Shown here piece after piece: positions 7,562 to 17,055 of a stretch of 64,000 bases of DNA. The translations under genes and the position numbers were made by a program. Position 1 is the first letter of the stretch. The number at the start of each line of letters is the position of its first letter. Origin of the DNA: Fimbriimonadaceae bacterium (lineage in GTDB: Bacteria; Armatimonadota; Fimbriimonadia; Fimbriimonadales; Fimbriimonadaceae); contig JALHNM010000001.1 in assembly GCA_022843485.1 (NCBI GenBank), positions 186,001-250,000 on the forward strand. Direction: 5' to 3'. The notes beneath the pieces were generated by a model. The model saw nothing but the letters and a program-made list of their open reading frames with translations. It was not told the DNA's origin and did no database searches.

Positions 7562-10272
7562 TGAGACCCCCGAGCTTGGATTTGGAACGTCATCCGACGG
7601 GCGGTCGCTTGGAACGTGTGCCCGACCCGATCGGACAACCGGCGCCACCGAGTGCCGGTCCATACAGCCAGGTCGCGGCGACCGGCGATCGGTCGGAGCT
7701 TTAGTCCGTACCATTCTCCTGGTATCAAGCTGTCCATTACAACCGTGAACGTCTCGACCGGCGCGACCGGGCGGACGTCCCGGTAGAGCGGACTCGGGCC
7801 ACTCGACCAAACCCGGACTCCGGATGGAGACGGAGCCACGTCGAGCGTCAGGGCCGATCTGGAGAGGGCTCTTGAGTCGGGGCTTTGGCCAATACGAACC
7901 GATCCCAGCGTAGTCCGGCCACGGACAAGAGAGACGAGGCCCTCCCACTGCACCCTCGGCCGGGGTTCGCGGTCGCGCCCAGCGGGCCTGTTGCCGGTTC
8001 GCGGGAAGAACACGAGGGCGGCCCCCTCGGGTCGGTTGGCCCGGACGAACACGGCCTGCCCCGGCCGGAACTCGAGGGTTTCGACCAGGCTTCCGCTGTC
8101 AGGGTTGTTCGGGTCACCGGTCCAGCCGAACATGACGCTACCGATCCGCCCGGTCCCGACGGCGTCCGCGAACGTGGTCAAGGCTTCGGCCCCGACGGTG
8201 ACGAGCACGTCGGTTCGGACTGCCGTGGCGGCGAACGGGACCGTGACCATGTTCCATCCCGGCTCGAGAGCGACCGAGACCGGCGTTTGCGGGACGGAGC
8301 GCCCGGGGATGGAGACGTTCCCATTGCTCGCGGCCCGGAGCCAGAACCCCCGGCCCCCGCGCACCTGGCCTTCGTCGGGGAAGAGGTCGTAGCGAGCGGA
8401 GACCGGGTTCCACGCTCCCAGCAGTAAGGACAACGGGTCTGACCTGAGTGCATCGACCGGGTTGGGACGGTACGGATCGAGCGGCAAGCCGAGCAGCGCG
8501 AGCCGTCCCGGCAGCGCAAGGTCGTAAGCCGTCTCGGCCGACGCCGGGGTCAGATCGACGTACACTGGCCCGTTAGTCTTGTTCACCCTCCGCGAGATGA
8601 CCTCGACCGTCCCGCCGCCATCACGACGGAAGACCTGGACGGTGAGCGGGCCGGGGCGAAGGAACGAGGCGTCGGTCAAGCGGGCCCCGAACGCAAAGTT
8701 CGTCACGGGGATCCCGCCTTGCTGGCCCCCGTTCCAGGTCACGGCGATGACGTACTCGCCTTGCGCAAGCCGAGGGAGACCGATCAGAGTGCCCGCGAAG
8801 GTGCGTTCGGCGGGGTCGGCCCCAGACGCGATGGCCCCCGCCGGCAGGTTGACCCGCGTGACTCGGCTGCCGAACGGGACGTCGACCGTCATTCGGTACG
8901 GCTGTCCGTTAAAGTTATCAGCCGTGAAGTTAGGCACAACAGAGCCGTAGCCCCCTGCCACATCGATGCGGTCGTCTTGGGCCGTGAGGATGGTCCGCGT
9001 GAAGTCCGGGCGCCAGTAGATGGGGAATGAGGCCCCACCGAGGAGAGTCTCGTTCCCGTTCGCGGCGACACGGACCGCGTTGAGCTCGATGTTGAAGACG
9101 CCGAAATCGGACGACCCGGGGGTCGGGGGGAGCGGGACGACCTGGACGATCGCCCGGGTCGCACCCCCGCCAGCCGGGTCGAGGATCGCCTGCCGTGCCG
9201 CCCACGGAGCGAAGGGGAGGCCCTCGACCGTCGATCCCGCCGACCCCCGCACTGCGTCGAGGGCGATCTGCCCGAGGGCCTCGAGCTCCGTCACCGATTG
9301 GTACAGGTCAGGAGCCGCGTAATACCTACGGTTCAGCTCAGCGGCGAAGCCGGGGACTTCGGCAAGGAGTTTCGCCCATGCGGTTCCGGCCATCTGATAG
9401 CGCAGGAGGTAGGGCCCACCAGTCGAACCTCCGGGAGGCAAAGGGGAATCGAGCAGGTTCGGAGCTATGAACCGTCTTGCACCGAGTCCGGGCTGGTTCG
9501 CCCAGTCGTAGACCGGACCGACGTCGTAGAGCCCGCCAAGCACCCCTTCGACCTGGTCCGCGTCCGGGTTGTCGGGAAGACTGCCCGGCGTCCGCGCGAC
9601 GCCCATCGTCACCGCCCTTACGAGACCTTCGCTGTAGGCGTCGAACGGGTACGGCTTCGGCCCTTGGTAAGCCAGGAGCAGCGTGTGGACGTAGTTGATC
9701 GACGCGGCGACGGGGTTGTTGTAAACGGGGATCCGCACCTCCGGCCCGTCGGGGCCGTTCGGCACGAAGTAGCCGCCCGCGACGGCGAGCCGCGCTTGGA
9801 TGTCGGCGTCGTAGTTGCGCACGCGGACAGTGCCAGGCACGGCGGGCCGCCCGAAGAGCCCGTTCATGGCGGGGCGGGCCGCTACGAAGGTCCGCTCGAG
9901 GAGGCTTCGGTAGCTGGGCGGGAACGCCCGGTCCCCGCCCGTGTCGAACGTCGGGACGATGTCGTCCGGGTCTCGCCCCCGTTCGCCGAAGGTCATCGGG
10001 AGCGGCCGCCCGCCGCGGGTGAGAACGACGCGCATCGGAAGGAACGTCGAGCCCCGCGTGAGGCCCGCGCGTTCCCAGGTCGCCCGGGACCGGTCAGTCA
10101 GCGCCGCGATCCGAGACGCGTAGGCCCGGACGGCGGCGTCGGCCACCGGACGCCAGTCGGAGGGCGAGCGGGTCCCGATCTCCACGCGCAGTTCGGTGGC
10201 CGCCGCCAGGGTCGAGAACGAAAAGGCGAGGGCCAGAAGCAACGGCCCTCGCTTGAGGAAAGGACTCAGCAC
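7558..10272 (-). CDS. Large secreted protein of unknown function with a degenerate gluzincin-like segment
   Basis: A 904-residue protein beginning at GTG 10272 with a signal peptide (KRGPLLLALAFSFSTLAAA). I do not recognise the family. Residues 120-240 contain NYVHTLLLAYQG (H196) and, 19 residues on, YPFDAYSEGLVRA (E215). The spacing matches the HExxH-(~18)-E layout of gluzincin metallopeptidases, but Thr replaces the catalytic Glu and Leu the second His, so it is probably inactive if homologous. The middle has beta-rich modules. Near residue 650-680 a phrase of the type GFWLRA...SVALEPGWNMVTVPF resembles repeats seen in secreted proteins of this group. The C-terminus also looks beta-rich. 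It sits between two lipoprotein genes, 15 bp after one and overlapping the next by 4 bp. Confidence 0.7.
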   Translation of the reverse strand: MLSPFLKRGPLLLALAFSFSTLAAATELRVEIGTRSPSDWRPVADAAVRAYASRIAALTDRSRATWERAGLTRGSTFLPMRVVLTRGGRPLPMTFGERGRDPDDIVPTFDTGGDRAFPPSYRSLLERTFVAARPAMNGLFGRPAVPGTVRVRNYDADIQARLAVAGGYFVPNGPDGPEVRIPVYNNPVAASINYVHTLLLAYQGPKPYPFDAYSEGLVRAVTMGVARTPGSLPDNPDADQVEGVLGGLYDVGPVYDWANQPGLGARRFIAPNLLDSPLPPGGSTGGPYLLRYQMAGTAWAKLLAEVPGFAAELNRRYYAAPDLYQSVTELEALGQIALDAVRGSAGSTVEGLPFAPWAARQAILDPAGGGATRAIVQVVPLPPTPGSSDFGVFNIELNAVRVAANGNETLLGGASFPIYWRPDFTRTILTAQDDRIDVAGGYGSVVPNFTADNFNGQPYRMTVDVPFGSRVTRVNLPAGAIASGADPAERTFAGTLIGLPRLAQGEYVIAVTWNGGQQGGIPVTNFAFGARLTDASFLRPGPLTVQVFRRDGGGTVEVISRRVNKTNGPVYVDLTPASAETAYDLALPGRLALLGLPLDPYRPNPVDALRSDPLSLLLGAWNPVSARYDLFPDEGQVRGGRGFWLRAASNGNVSIPGRSVPQTPVSVALEPGWNMVTVPFAATAVRTDVLVTVGAEALTTFADAVGTGRIGSVMFGWTGDPNNPDSGSLVETLEFRPGQAVFVRANRPEGAALVFFPRTGNRPAGRDREPRPRVQWEGLVSLVRGRTTLGSVRIGQSPDSRALSRSALTLDVAPSPSGVRVWSSGPSPLYRDVRPVAPVETFTVVMDSLIPGEWYGLKLRPIAGRRDLAVWTGTRWRRLSDRVGHTFQATARRMTFQIQARGSQ

Positions 10273-10287
10273 TTGTTTTGAACCCCT

Positions 10288-11580
10288 CTATGGTAAGAGC
10301 GTCGCGACCCGGCTAATAGTTCGGCTTTCATCGCTATTCGCCAACCCGACGACGAGCCAGTAGTACGTCCGGCCCCTCGTCAGCAGCGGGCCATCGTACA
10401 CCACAGACGTACCGGTCGCGCGCGCCGAGTTCGACCAGAGGGCCTGCACGCCCACCCCAGGGAACTCGTCGAACAAGAACACGATGAACTCGCCCGCCCC
10501 CGAGCCCGGCTCCCACCGGAACGCGCCGTCGAACGGTCCCTCGACGGGCAGCAGCGGGTTCAGCGTCCTCGCGACCACTCGGTCGCTCAGCCGGCTCTCC
10601 GTCTGGTTCGGGAGGTCGGGGTAGAGCGTCCCGATGGTGCTCACGGCATAGGAGTACGTAGATGACGGCCGCAACGAAAGGTCAACGTAATAGGCGGCGA
10701 GGGGCTCGGGCAGGAAGTCGATCCCGTTGAGCACTCCGTCGGTGCCAGCAGCCCGGTAGACGCCCCACCCCAAGAGGTCTTCGAACCGTTGCTCGTTCCA
10801 CTGGAGGTTGGCCTCGACGAGCCACGGGTCAGTCGGCTGACGCGTGCCGTCGCGACGCCCATCGCGCACGGACCGCCGTGGGTCCATGAGCCGCTTGACC
10901 GCCTCGTAGGGGTCACCGTCCGGGCGGCGCGAGCCGGCGTTCGGCGAGACCCAAGTTACGACGCTGAGTCCGGTCGGCGGTTGGAGGAAAGGGAGGCCCC
11001 CGTCGTCCACGGTGAAGTCGAGCGACCGGCGCTCCCCAGCGCGTAGCCTCACGACGGTCTGGTCCGCGCTCAGGCCCGCGCCGCCCGCGCTGAGGGCGTA
11101 GTCCACGCCCGCCACGAGGTCGCGCAGCGTGTAGCGGCCGCGCTCGTCCGTGAACGTGCGCTGGCTGGACCCGGCCCCGAAGTAGGCGAACACGGAGGCG
11201 CGCTGGAGAGTGAACCCCTGTCGGTCCCGAACGACCCCGCTCAGGGTCGCGAGCTCGGACTCCGGCGCGACGACGATGTTGGCGCTGGCCGTCGTCTCGT
11301 TGACCGCGTTGAGCACGCTGGTCCGGCCCCGGTAGAGCACCCCGTTGCGCCGCACCTCCGCGACCAGCTCGACCTCCCCGTCTCCTTGGCGGGTCAGGAC
11401 GTATGCCCCTGTCGTCGACGTTTGCGCGCTGCCGAACCGGCTGCTCACGGTCGCCCCCCGCACGGGTTGGTTGTCGGCGTCGAGCACCGTGCCGGTCACA
11501 GTGGACGTCTTCTGCACGGTCTCGCCCCCACACCCGACCACGCCGAGCACGAGGAGGAGAAGGAGGGGCAAGGGCTTCAT
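10288..11580 (-). CDS. Lipoprotein with carboxypeptidase-regulatory-like and fibronectin-like domains
   Basis: A 430-residue protein from ATG 11580 (MKPLPLLLLLVLGVVGC, lipobox Cys17). An in-frame extension to 11886 runs back into the beta-barrel gene and lacks a signal. After the lipobox come two carboxypeptidase-regulatory-like modules (TVTGTVLDADNQPVRGATV and TLSGVVRDRQGFTLQRASV). A segment rich in aromatic residues follows, then a fibronectin-III-like or fibronectin-related domain at the C-terminus ending in a YYWLVVGLAN strand. It follows the beta-barrel gene by 41 bp and precedes the 904-residue secreted protein by 15 bp. Its likely place is the outer membrane or periplasm. Function is inferred only from this setting. 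Confidence 0.72.
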   Translation of the reverse strand: MKPLPLLLLLVLGVVGCGGETVQKTSTVTGTVLDADNQPVRGATVSSRFGSAQTSTTGAYVLTRQGDGEVELVAEVRRNGVLYRGRTSVLNAVNETTASANIVVAPESELATLSGVVRDRQGFTLQRASVFAYFGAGSSQRTFTDERGRYTLRDLVAGVDYALSAGGAGLSADQTVVRLRAGERRSLDFTVDDGGLPFLQPPTGLSVVTWVSPNAGSRRPDGDPYEAVKRLMDPRRSVRDGRRDGTRQPTDPWLVEANLQWNEQRFEDLLGWGVYRAAGTDGVLNGIDFLPEPLAAYYVDLSLRPSSTYSYAVSTIGTLYPDLPNQTESRLSDRVVARTLNPLLPVEGPFDGAFRWEPGSGAGEFIVFLFDEFPGVGVQALWSNSARATGTSVVYDGPLLTRGRTYYWLVVGLANSDESRTISRVATLLP

Positions 11581-11621
11581 CGTCAGGCAAGTAACGCTCG
11601 GGCGGGCTGGACGTTTCGCCG

Positions 11622-14210
11622 TCACCGACCAAAGTTGAACGCGAGTTCGAAGTCGAGCCCCCGTGAGGAATAGGATCCGCTCTGCACGAGGGGGTCGCGG
11701 CTCCGAACGTCGAGGAAACGGTAGCTCATGTTGAACGCCAAGCTCTGCCAGATGCGGTACTGGTAGCCGAACGACACGTCCGTCCGCTGCTGGGCCTGGT
11801 ACCCCGTGCCCAGCCCGGTGCTGAACGAGAACCCTAGGTTGTGCCGGTCGGCGAGCGCATAGCTGAGGTCGAACCGGGTGTCCCACGTGTCCTGCCTGAA
11901 CTCCCCGCTCCCTCCGGTCAGGAGCGAGCTGAACCCGAACTGATAGGTGAGCCTCCGGCTGAACCGACCCTCGGCGAGCAGGCTAAGGGTGGTCGCGTTC
12001 GCCCGGGAGGGCGAGTCGATGAAGCGGATCGTACTGTAGTCGATCCCCGCATCGAGCGTGAGCGCGTCGCCCGCCCGGTAGGTGCCGCCGATCGAGAGGC
12101 TGTCGGTCTCCGAGTTCGAACTGACCGGGCCCTGCGTGCGGAACCGCTGCGCCCGGGCCCGCATCCCCAGGCGGTCGGTCGGCGTGAACTCGAGGGAAAG
12201 CGCGAGGCTCTGGGCGTTCGTCGCGCCCACGAAGGCCTGCGACCCGGACCCTCCGCTGAATCCCCCGTCGCCAAAGCCGCTCCCCGACGTGGAATCGAAC
12301 CCGAGGGTGGCGAGCTTCCCGGCGTCGCTGTCGGCGTAGTCGGCGCGGAACGCGAACGTCTCGCCCCGACGGTAGACCGCCCCCAGCTGCACGTCCCGAC
12401 CGAGGCCCGACTCCTCCGCCGTCGCGACCCGGCTAAAGCCCAGGCTCCCGTCGAGGGACCACTCCCTCGAGGCCGCGTATCCACCGCGGAACCCGAGCGT
12501 CGCGAGGTCCACCCGGCGTCGGTCGGTTCGGCCGTTCACGGTGGTGGTCCCGTCCGCCGCCTGGCGCGAGAGGTCGAGCCGCCCGTTGAACTTGCCGACC
12601 CGGGTCGAGGTACCGAGCGCCGTCGTGTCGATCGTCGAAGGCCCCCTCGACGTCCGACCCTGGCTCCGGGTGTGGGAGAGCCGCCACGGCGACCCGCCCC
12701 CCGTCGGAGTGAAGCTCACCGAAGCCAGGGCCCGGGTCGAACGGACGCTCGACGGGGCCTCCTCGCTCCCGGCCTGGATGCTCGAGTTCGACCATCTCGC
12801 CTGGTACTCCCATTTCGACCCGGGCCGGTACGTCGCGCCGAGCTCGGCCGCGCGCTCGTTCCGGGAGAACCCGACCGTCTCGACGCTCACGTAGCCGCGC
12901 GGCACCTCCCGCAACGACCCGGTGAGCTCCAGCGCCCCCGTTCGGTAGCGCCCGTCGACGCCTTGGGCCGTCCCGCTCGTGCCCCCGATCTGACGGCCGA
13001 ACGCACGACTGTAGTCGATCGAACCCCGCACCCCGAGGGGGAGCCGGTAGGAGAGACCGAACACCTCGCGGTCGCTCGCCACCGTCTCCACGGCTTTAGG
13101 GGTGTAGAGCACGTCGATCTGGTCCGTCGCCGGCATGAACCGGTTGAAGTAGAAGATGGCCGCGTTGTCCGGGTCGAACCGGTAGTCGACGTCCTGCCTT
13201 TGGAACACCCCGTTCACTCGGATGACCACCGTGGCCGTGTCGGCGGGGGCGAACTGGAGGGTGTAGGGGATGGACGGCGGCCCGAAGCCGAAGAACTTCT
13301 CGAGCCGGGTCGAGTCACGGACGGAACCCCCGGCGTCCTGACGCATGACCGCCACCCCGAGCCGTCCGACGCGCCCGAGGTCGACGCCGACGGACGCCCC
13401 TTCGACCGACCCCCGTTGGCCGGTCACGCCGATGACCTCGTACGTCGCGACGATGGTGCTCGTAGGCGGGATGATCCGGCCCTGGAGGGTGGCCCGGTTC
13501 ACGAACGTCACCGACCCCACCTCGTAGTCGATCGTGTAGTCCTCGCCGAAGCGCTGGCGAACCCCGTCCACCTCGATCGACTCGGTCCCGCGAAGGATCT
13601 GGCTGCTCTGAAGGTAGTACGGGCCCGGGGAGTTCGCGCCTTGGAGGGTGACCGTCCGGGGCTGTCCCCGAACTTCGCTCCGAAGGGCCCGTGCCTCGAA
13701 GGTCTTGGTCCGGTAAGCCACCTGGACGCCGGTGAGCGCCTTGTCGAACCGGGCGAACCGGTTCTCGGGGGCCAGGCGCCCGCGTACGTCCCCCAGGTTC
13801 ACGGTCCACCCAGCCCGCTCGTAGTCCAGGCTCAGCCGTTCGGCTTGCGGGTCCTGGAACCGGCTGTCCTGGATGTTGAGGGCGAAGTTGGCGACCCCGA
13901 ACACCTTGGAGCCGTCGATGCGGACCTGCCCGAAGTCGGTGAACCGGTCGAGACCCCGCCCGCCGTACTCCCCCACTTCGAAGGCGTCCGTGTCTCCGCT
14001 GACCGTGCGGGTGTGGTAGGCGATGCGCCGGAACCCGGTCACCGTGACCCGGTCGGCCACGTTGCGGTCGAACCACTCGCCGAGTCCCGTCCGCGCGTTC
14101 GTCTGCGCCACGGCGGAAGCGGACAAGGCCGTCGCCAAAACGAGGGCGCTAGCTAGGTAGGGCGCTCGCAAGGGCCTCGACGTTGGTCTGAGCTTGGCGA
14201 CGGAGGTCAT
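11622..14210 (-). CDS. Outer-membrane beta-barrel protein with two SprA-like periplasmic modules
   Basis: An 862-residue protein with a signal peptide (about residues 15-36, ending ASAVAQ). Residues 55-190 are beta-rich. Two related modules follow at about 196-257 (GPYYLQSS...RGTESIEVDGVRQRFGEDYTIDYEVGSVTF, abridged) and 315-371 (VVIRVNGVFQRQDVDYRF...AIFYFNRF). They share the pattern V-x-V-[DN]-G-V-x-x-x-x-x-D-Y-x-x-D-x-x-x-[GA]-x-[IV]-x-F. That pattern resembles modules repeated in SprA/Sov, the type 9 secretion barrel. From about 380 to the end the sequence alternates polar and apolar residues in long hairpins, as in transmembrane barrels, closing with FELAFNFGR. ATG 14210 overlaps csaB by 62 bp; a TTG at 14171 would keep the signal and cut the overlap to 23 bp. 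Confidence 0.78.
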   Translation of the reverse strand: MTSVAKLRPTSRPLRAPYLASALVLATALSASAVAQTNARTGLGEWFDRNVADRVTVTGFRRIAYHTRTVSGDTDAFEVGEYGGRGLDRFTDFGQVRIDGSKVFGVANFALNIQDSRFQDPQAERLSLDYERAGWTVNLGDVRGRLAPENRFARFDKALTGVQVAYRTKTFEARALRSEVRGQPRTVTLQGANSPGPYYLQSSQILRGTESIEVDGVRQRFGEDYTIDYEVGSVTFVNRATLQGRIIPPTSTIVATYEVIGVTGQRGSVEGASVGVDLGRVGRLGVAVMRQDAGGSVRDSTRLEKFFGFGPPSIPYTLQFAPADTATVVIRVNGVFQRQDVDYRFDPDNAAIFYFNRFMPATDQIDVLYTPKAVETVASDREVFGLSYRLPLGVRGSIDYSRAFGRQIGGTSGTAQGVDGRYRTGALELTGSLREVPRGYVSVETVGFSRNERAAELGATYRPGSKWEYQARWSNSSIQAGSEEAPSSVRSTRALASVSFTPTGGGSPWRLSHTRSQGRTSRGPSTIDTTALGTSTRVGKFNGRLDLSRQAADGTTTVNGRTDRRRVDLATLGFRGGYAASREWSLDGSLGFSRVATAEESGLGRDVQLGAVYRRGETFAFRADYADSDAGKLATLGFDSTSGSGFGDGGFSGGSGSQAFVGATNAQSLALSLEFTPTDRLGMRARAQRFRTQGPVSSNSETDSLSIGGTYRAGDALTLDAGIDYSTIRFIDSPSRANATTLSLLAEGRFSRRLTYQFGFSSLLTGGSGEFRQDTWDTRFDLSYALADRHNLGFSFSTGLGTGYQAQQRTDVSFGYQYRIWQSLAFNMSYRFLDVRSRDPLVQSGSYSSRGLDFELAFNFGR

Positions 14211-15222
14211 CGGTGCGTTGGCGGAGGGCGGCGACGGCCCGGTCGCGATCTTTGAGATAGGCGACGAACCCGTCGAAGACCCGCTGGGCCGTCAGGCCTT
14301 GCATGGTAGGAGGGGCCGGTGAGCCGATCGCGTTCGCAAAGGCGGTCACCTTTGGGTCGTAACTCACCATATAGGCCGGTACGCCGACCGTCGCCGCGAG
14401 CACACCGGCGTGCAGCCGCATAGCGATCACCCCATGCATCCGGGCGATCCGCTCCTGCGCCGCGCGAGGACCCGCAAGGCCCCGCATGTCCGGGACTTTC
14501 CCCCCGAGTGTCTTCGCGATCTCGAGGATGAGCGGGCCGTCTTCGTCCCGGTCCATCTCGATGAAGGTGGGGATGAACCCGTTCGAGTTGAGAAGCCGGG
14601 CCAGCTCGGCGAAGATCTGCACGACCGAGCGGCCCTTGTCCTTGCCGAACGGACGGGCCGAGACGCCCACGCTCTTGCTGCCCCCAGCACCGAACGCCGT
14701 CGCCTCCCCTGTTACAGGCGGCTCAGGAAGGAGGAAGGCTGTATCGGCGGCCACGATGGGCCGTCCCCTATAGCCAAGCGCCTGCAGAGCCCCGACCGAG
14801 GCCTGATCCCGGACGACGACGAGATCGGCCGCGTTGAAAGCGGACCCTGCCCACCGCTTACCGAAGAACGACGTAAGCGGCCCCACCCCCTGCCCCAGCA
14901 ATACGACCCGCTTCCCCGCCTTCTTCGCCTCGCTGACGAGTCTCGAGTAGTACGCGACGCTGCGCACGCTCGTCGCGTCCTGGAACACGCTCCCGCCCGG
15001 GAAGACAAGGGCGTCGCACTGACGGATCGCGGTGGTGACCGCCCCGTAGTCCTTCCGGTGGATCCCCGGCAGGCCGTACCGGCGGGTGAGGTCCTCGACG
15101 TTGCCAGCCAATACCTGGACCTCGTGGGAAAGGCCCCCAATCCCGTTCATGAAGCCGAGCAGGATGGCGTCGTCGCCGAGGTTGCCACAGCCGAAGTAAC
15201 CGGCCAGAAGGAGTCGCGCCAT
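14149..15222 (-). CDS. csaB: Polysaccharide pyruvyl transferase CsaB
   Basis: CsaB adds pyruvate ketals to secondary cell-wall polysaccharide, the modification that SLH-domain surface proteins bind. The 357-residue product opens with LLAGYFGCGNLGDDAIL, the typical N-terminus of the family, and continues with VFPGGSVFQDATS, KRVVLLGQGVGPL and AMRLHAGVLAATVGVP, all conserved in pyruvyl transferases. It starts at ATG 15222, 12 bp after the DUF5693 membrane-protein gene, and overlaps the beta-barrel gene downstream. The context implies that this organism anchors SLH proteins to a pyruvylated polymer and that the barrel proteins encoded beside it belong to the same envelope. Confidence 0.92.
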   Translation of the reverse strand: MARLLLAGYFGCGNLGDDAILLGFMNGIGGLSHEVQVLAGNVEDLTRRYGLPGIHRKDYGAVTTAIRQCDALVFPGGSVFQDATSVRSVAYYSRLVSEAKKAGKRVVLLGQGVGPLTSFFGKRWAGSAFNAADLVVVRDQASVGALQALGYRGRPIVAADTAFLLPEPPVTGEATAFGAGGSKSVGVSARPFGKDKGRSVVQIFAELARLLNSNGFIPTFIEMDRDEDGPLILEIAKTLGGKVPDMRGLAGPRAAQERIARMHGVIAMRLHAGVLAATVGVPAYMVSYDPKVTAFANAIGSPAPPTMQGLTAQRVFDGFVAYLKDRDRAVAALRQRTDDLRRQAQTNVEALASALPS

Positions 15223-15234
15223 CAGTGAGGGGCC

Positions 15235-17055
15235 CTACAGCGCACGTTGGACGATCCTGCGTACGCCCCACCACGCCACGGCGCCGAGGATACCGCCCAA
15301 CACCCAACCGATGACGACGCGGGTCAGGCTCACGTCGAGCGGAGTGTGGAGGTGGCAGAGGGTGTTGACCACGCTCGTCTGACCGATCGCCCCCACCACC
15401 AACAGGATCGATGCCCATGGGCCGAGCGTCGGACGGGACCCGGCGAGCCGGCGGAGGGCCAACCCGACCACCAAAGCCGGGTGGCCGATGAGGAACTCTT
15501 TCGTCCGGGGCCGGGTGTGGAGGATGCGGTCGAGGACCGAACGAAAGCGGAGTTCGAGGTCCGACACCGCCGCTGGGTTCTCGTTCCCCGTCCGGGCGAG
15601 CATGAAGGCGAGGGCGGCGAGCCCGACGAGCCCCACCGCGGCCGTCCCCCAGAGGATCGGTTTCGCCCACAGCTCGGACGGGCGGACATGGTCGACGAGC
15701 AGGATCAGCCCCACGACCAGGAGTGGCACCCCGACCGAAGCCTTGACCCCGACGAACTGCTCGAGTTGCAGCATGTACGGGAGGCCGACCAGCATGCCCG
15801 CCACGCACAACCCTCCGACCAGGCTCAAGCCGGTGACGACCGCATAAGCGAGGGGCACCGGCGCCTCCGGCTTCGCCCGCAGCCAGAGGTAGCCGAGGAT
15901 CGGGAAGGCCACCGAGAGCCCGAACGCGGCGAGCGGTCGGGTGGGTTCCACGACCCCCAGCCCCGCCAACAGCCCGATCGCTAGCAACGCGGCCTGCCGC
16001 GCCCGACCCCGCGGAAACAGAGCCCCGACGCCCCACGCCAACGCAGGCAGGGCGGCGAGGGCTATGAGCGGCGCGACCCAGGGGGCAGGGACAGGGTCGT
16101 CGAACGGCCGAGGTGTGCGCACGACTCCGCCCTCCGCCACGACCGCCCGCTCGACGGCGAGCAGGGTCTGGGCCATCCCCCTTAGCGGTCCCGGCCCGCC
16201 GAGCGAGGGCGGGCGCACAAGGAGCCACCGGACGTTCCGCTCACGGTAGGCCTTGGCGTACCGCTCGACGATCGTGCTCAGGGCGGTGCGGTCCGCCTCG
16301 GCCTGCTGCATCGCGTGGAGGCGGGCTGTCCGTCCTATGGCCTCGGCCGACACGGTGCTGTCCCCGGCAAGGCGCACGAACTCGGGCGTCAGGTAGTCCA
16401 GCGGGATGTCGTTGAGGGCGAGGGCGGTGTCCTCGAGAGAGGTCCGGAACCCCAGCACCTGGTCCCCCGCGGGCAGGTACGCGGTGGCCCCGTTCTCACG
16501 AGACTCCTCCAGGACGTCGCGGATGTAGGCCGGGTCAGACCCGACGGCGTTGGCGTGGCGGGCGACGAGCACGAGGCCCAGGCGACGCACCGACTCCGCG
16601 GTCTCCGGGTCGATGCCGATAGAGGTCACGGACAGGGCGTCGAGGTCGCCTCGGAAGCTCAGCCCCAGCGCGGAATCGCTGGCGGACAGGGGCGGCCCAC
16701 CCAGGCCACCGCGCCGGGCGACGCCCCGCGCCACCCGCGCCAAGAGCGAAGGGGGGCCCTGCAGCGACGTCCCTCGATCCGTGGTGAAGAGCGAGAGGCG
16801 GCCGGTCGCCACGACGTCCGCCACCCTCTGTTCGGTGACGGCGACCCCGGTGAGCCCCCGGTCGGCGAGGTACCCCAAGGCCTCGTCGAAGGTCCGCCCC
16901 TCGACCGCCGCCGCCTCCCGGATGGCCCCGGCTTCCATCAGGAGACCGACCGCCCGGTTCCCTGCCTCGACCCGGTACCGGGCCGAAAGGGACACCGAGC
17001 AAAGCAGGACGGTCGCCACCACCGATGCGGCCGCCCACCAGGGCCACTTAGTCAT
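15235..17055 (-). CDS. DUF5693-type polytopic membrane protein
   Basis: A 606-residue protein from ATG 17055, which overlaps the rhomboid stop by 8 bp. A longer form from 17172 would run into the rhomboid gene. There is one N-terminal membrane segment (MTKWPWWAAASVVATVLLCSVSL), an extracytoplasmic domain of about 300 residues with an alpha/beta flavour (IREAAAVEGRTFDEALGYLADRG, then LLVRPPSLGG), and about eight membrane helices from residue 335 to the end. This is the architecture of DUF5693 proteins, which to my knowledge are often encoded beside csaB. No enzyme activity is established. It could help export or remodel the polymer that CsaB modifies. Confidence 0.75.
   Translation of the reverse strand: MTKWPWWAAASVVATVLLCSVSLSARYRVEAGNRAVGLLMEAGAIREAAAVEGRTFDEALGYLADRGLTGVAVTEQRVADVVATGRLSLFTTDRGTSLQGPPSLLARVARGVARRGGLGGPPLSASDSALGLSFRGDLDALSVTSIGIDPETAESVRRLGLVLVARHANAVGSDPAYIRDVLEESRENGATAYLPAGDQVLGFRTSLEDTALALNDIPLDYLTPEFVRLAGDSTVSAEAIGRTARLHAMQQAEADRTALSTIVERYAKAYRERNVRWLLVRPPSLGGPGPLRGMAQTLLAVERAVVAEGGVVRTPRPFDDPVPAPWVAPLIALAALPALAWGVGALFPRGRARQAALLAIGLLAGLGVVEPTRPLAAFGLSVAFPILGYLWLRAKPEAPVPLAYAVVTGLSLVGGLCVAGMLVGLPYMLQLEQFVGVKASVGVPLLVVGLILLVDHVRPSELWAKPILWGTAAVGLVGLAALAFMLARTGNENPAAVSDLELRFRSVLDRILHTRPRTKEFLIGHPALVVGLALRRLAGSRPTLGPWASILLVVGAIGQTSVVNTLCHLHTPLDVSLTRVVIGWVLGGILGAVAWWGVRRIVQRAL

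Noticed and set aside
11841-14156. Plus-strand open frame of 771 codons opposite the beta-barrel gene
   Set aside because: Composition (Arg/Pro/Glu-rich, no domain) is typical of antisense frames in GC-rich DNA; the minus strand encodes a coherent signal peptide and barrel.
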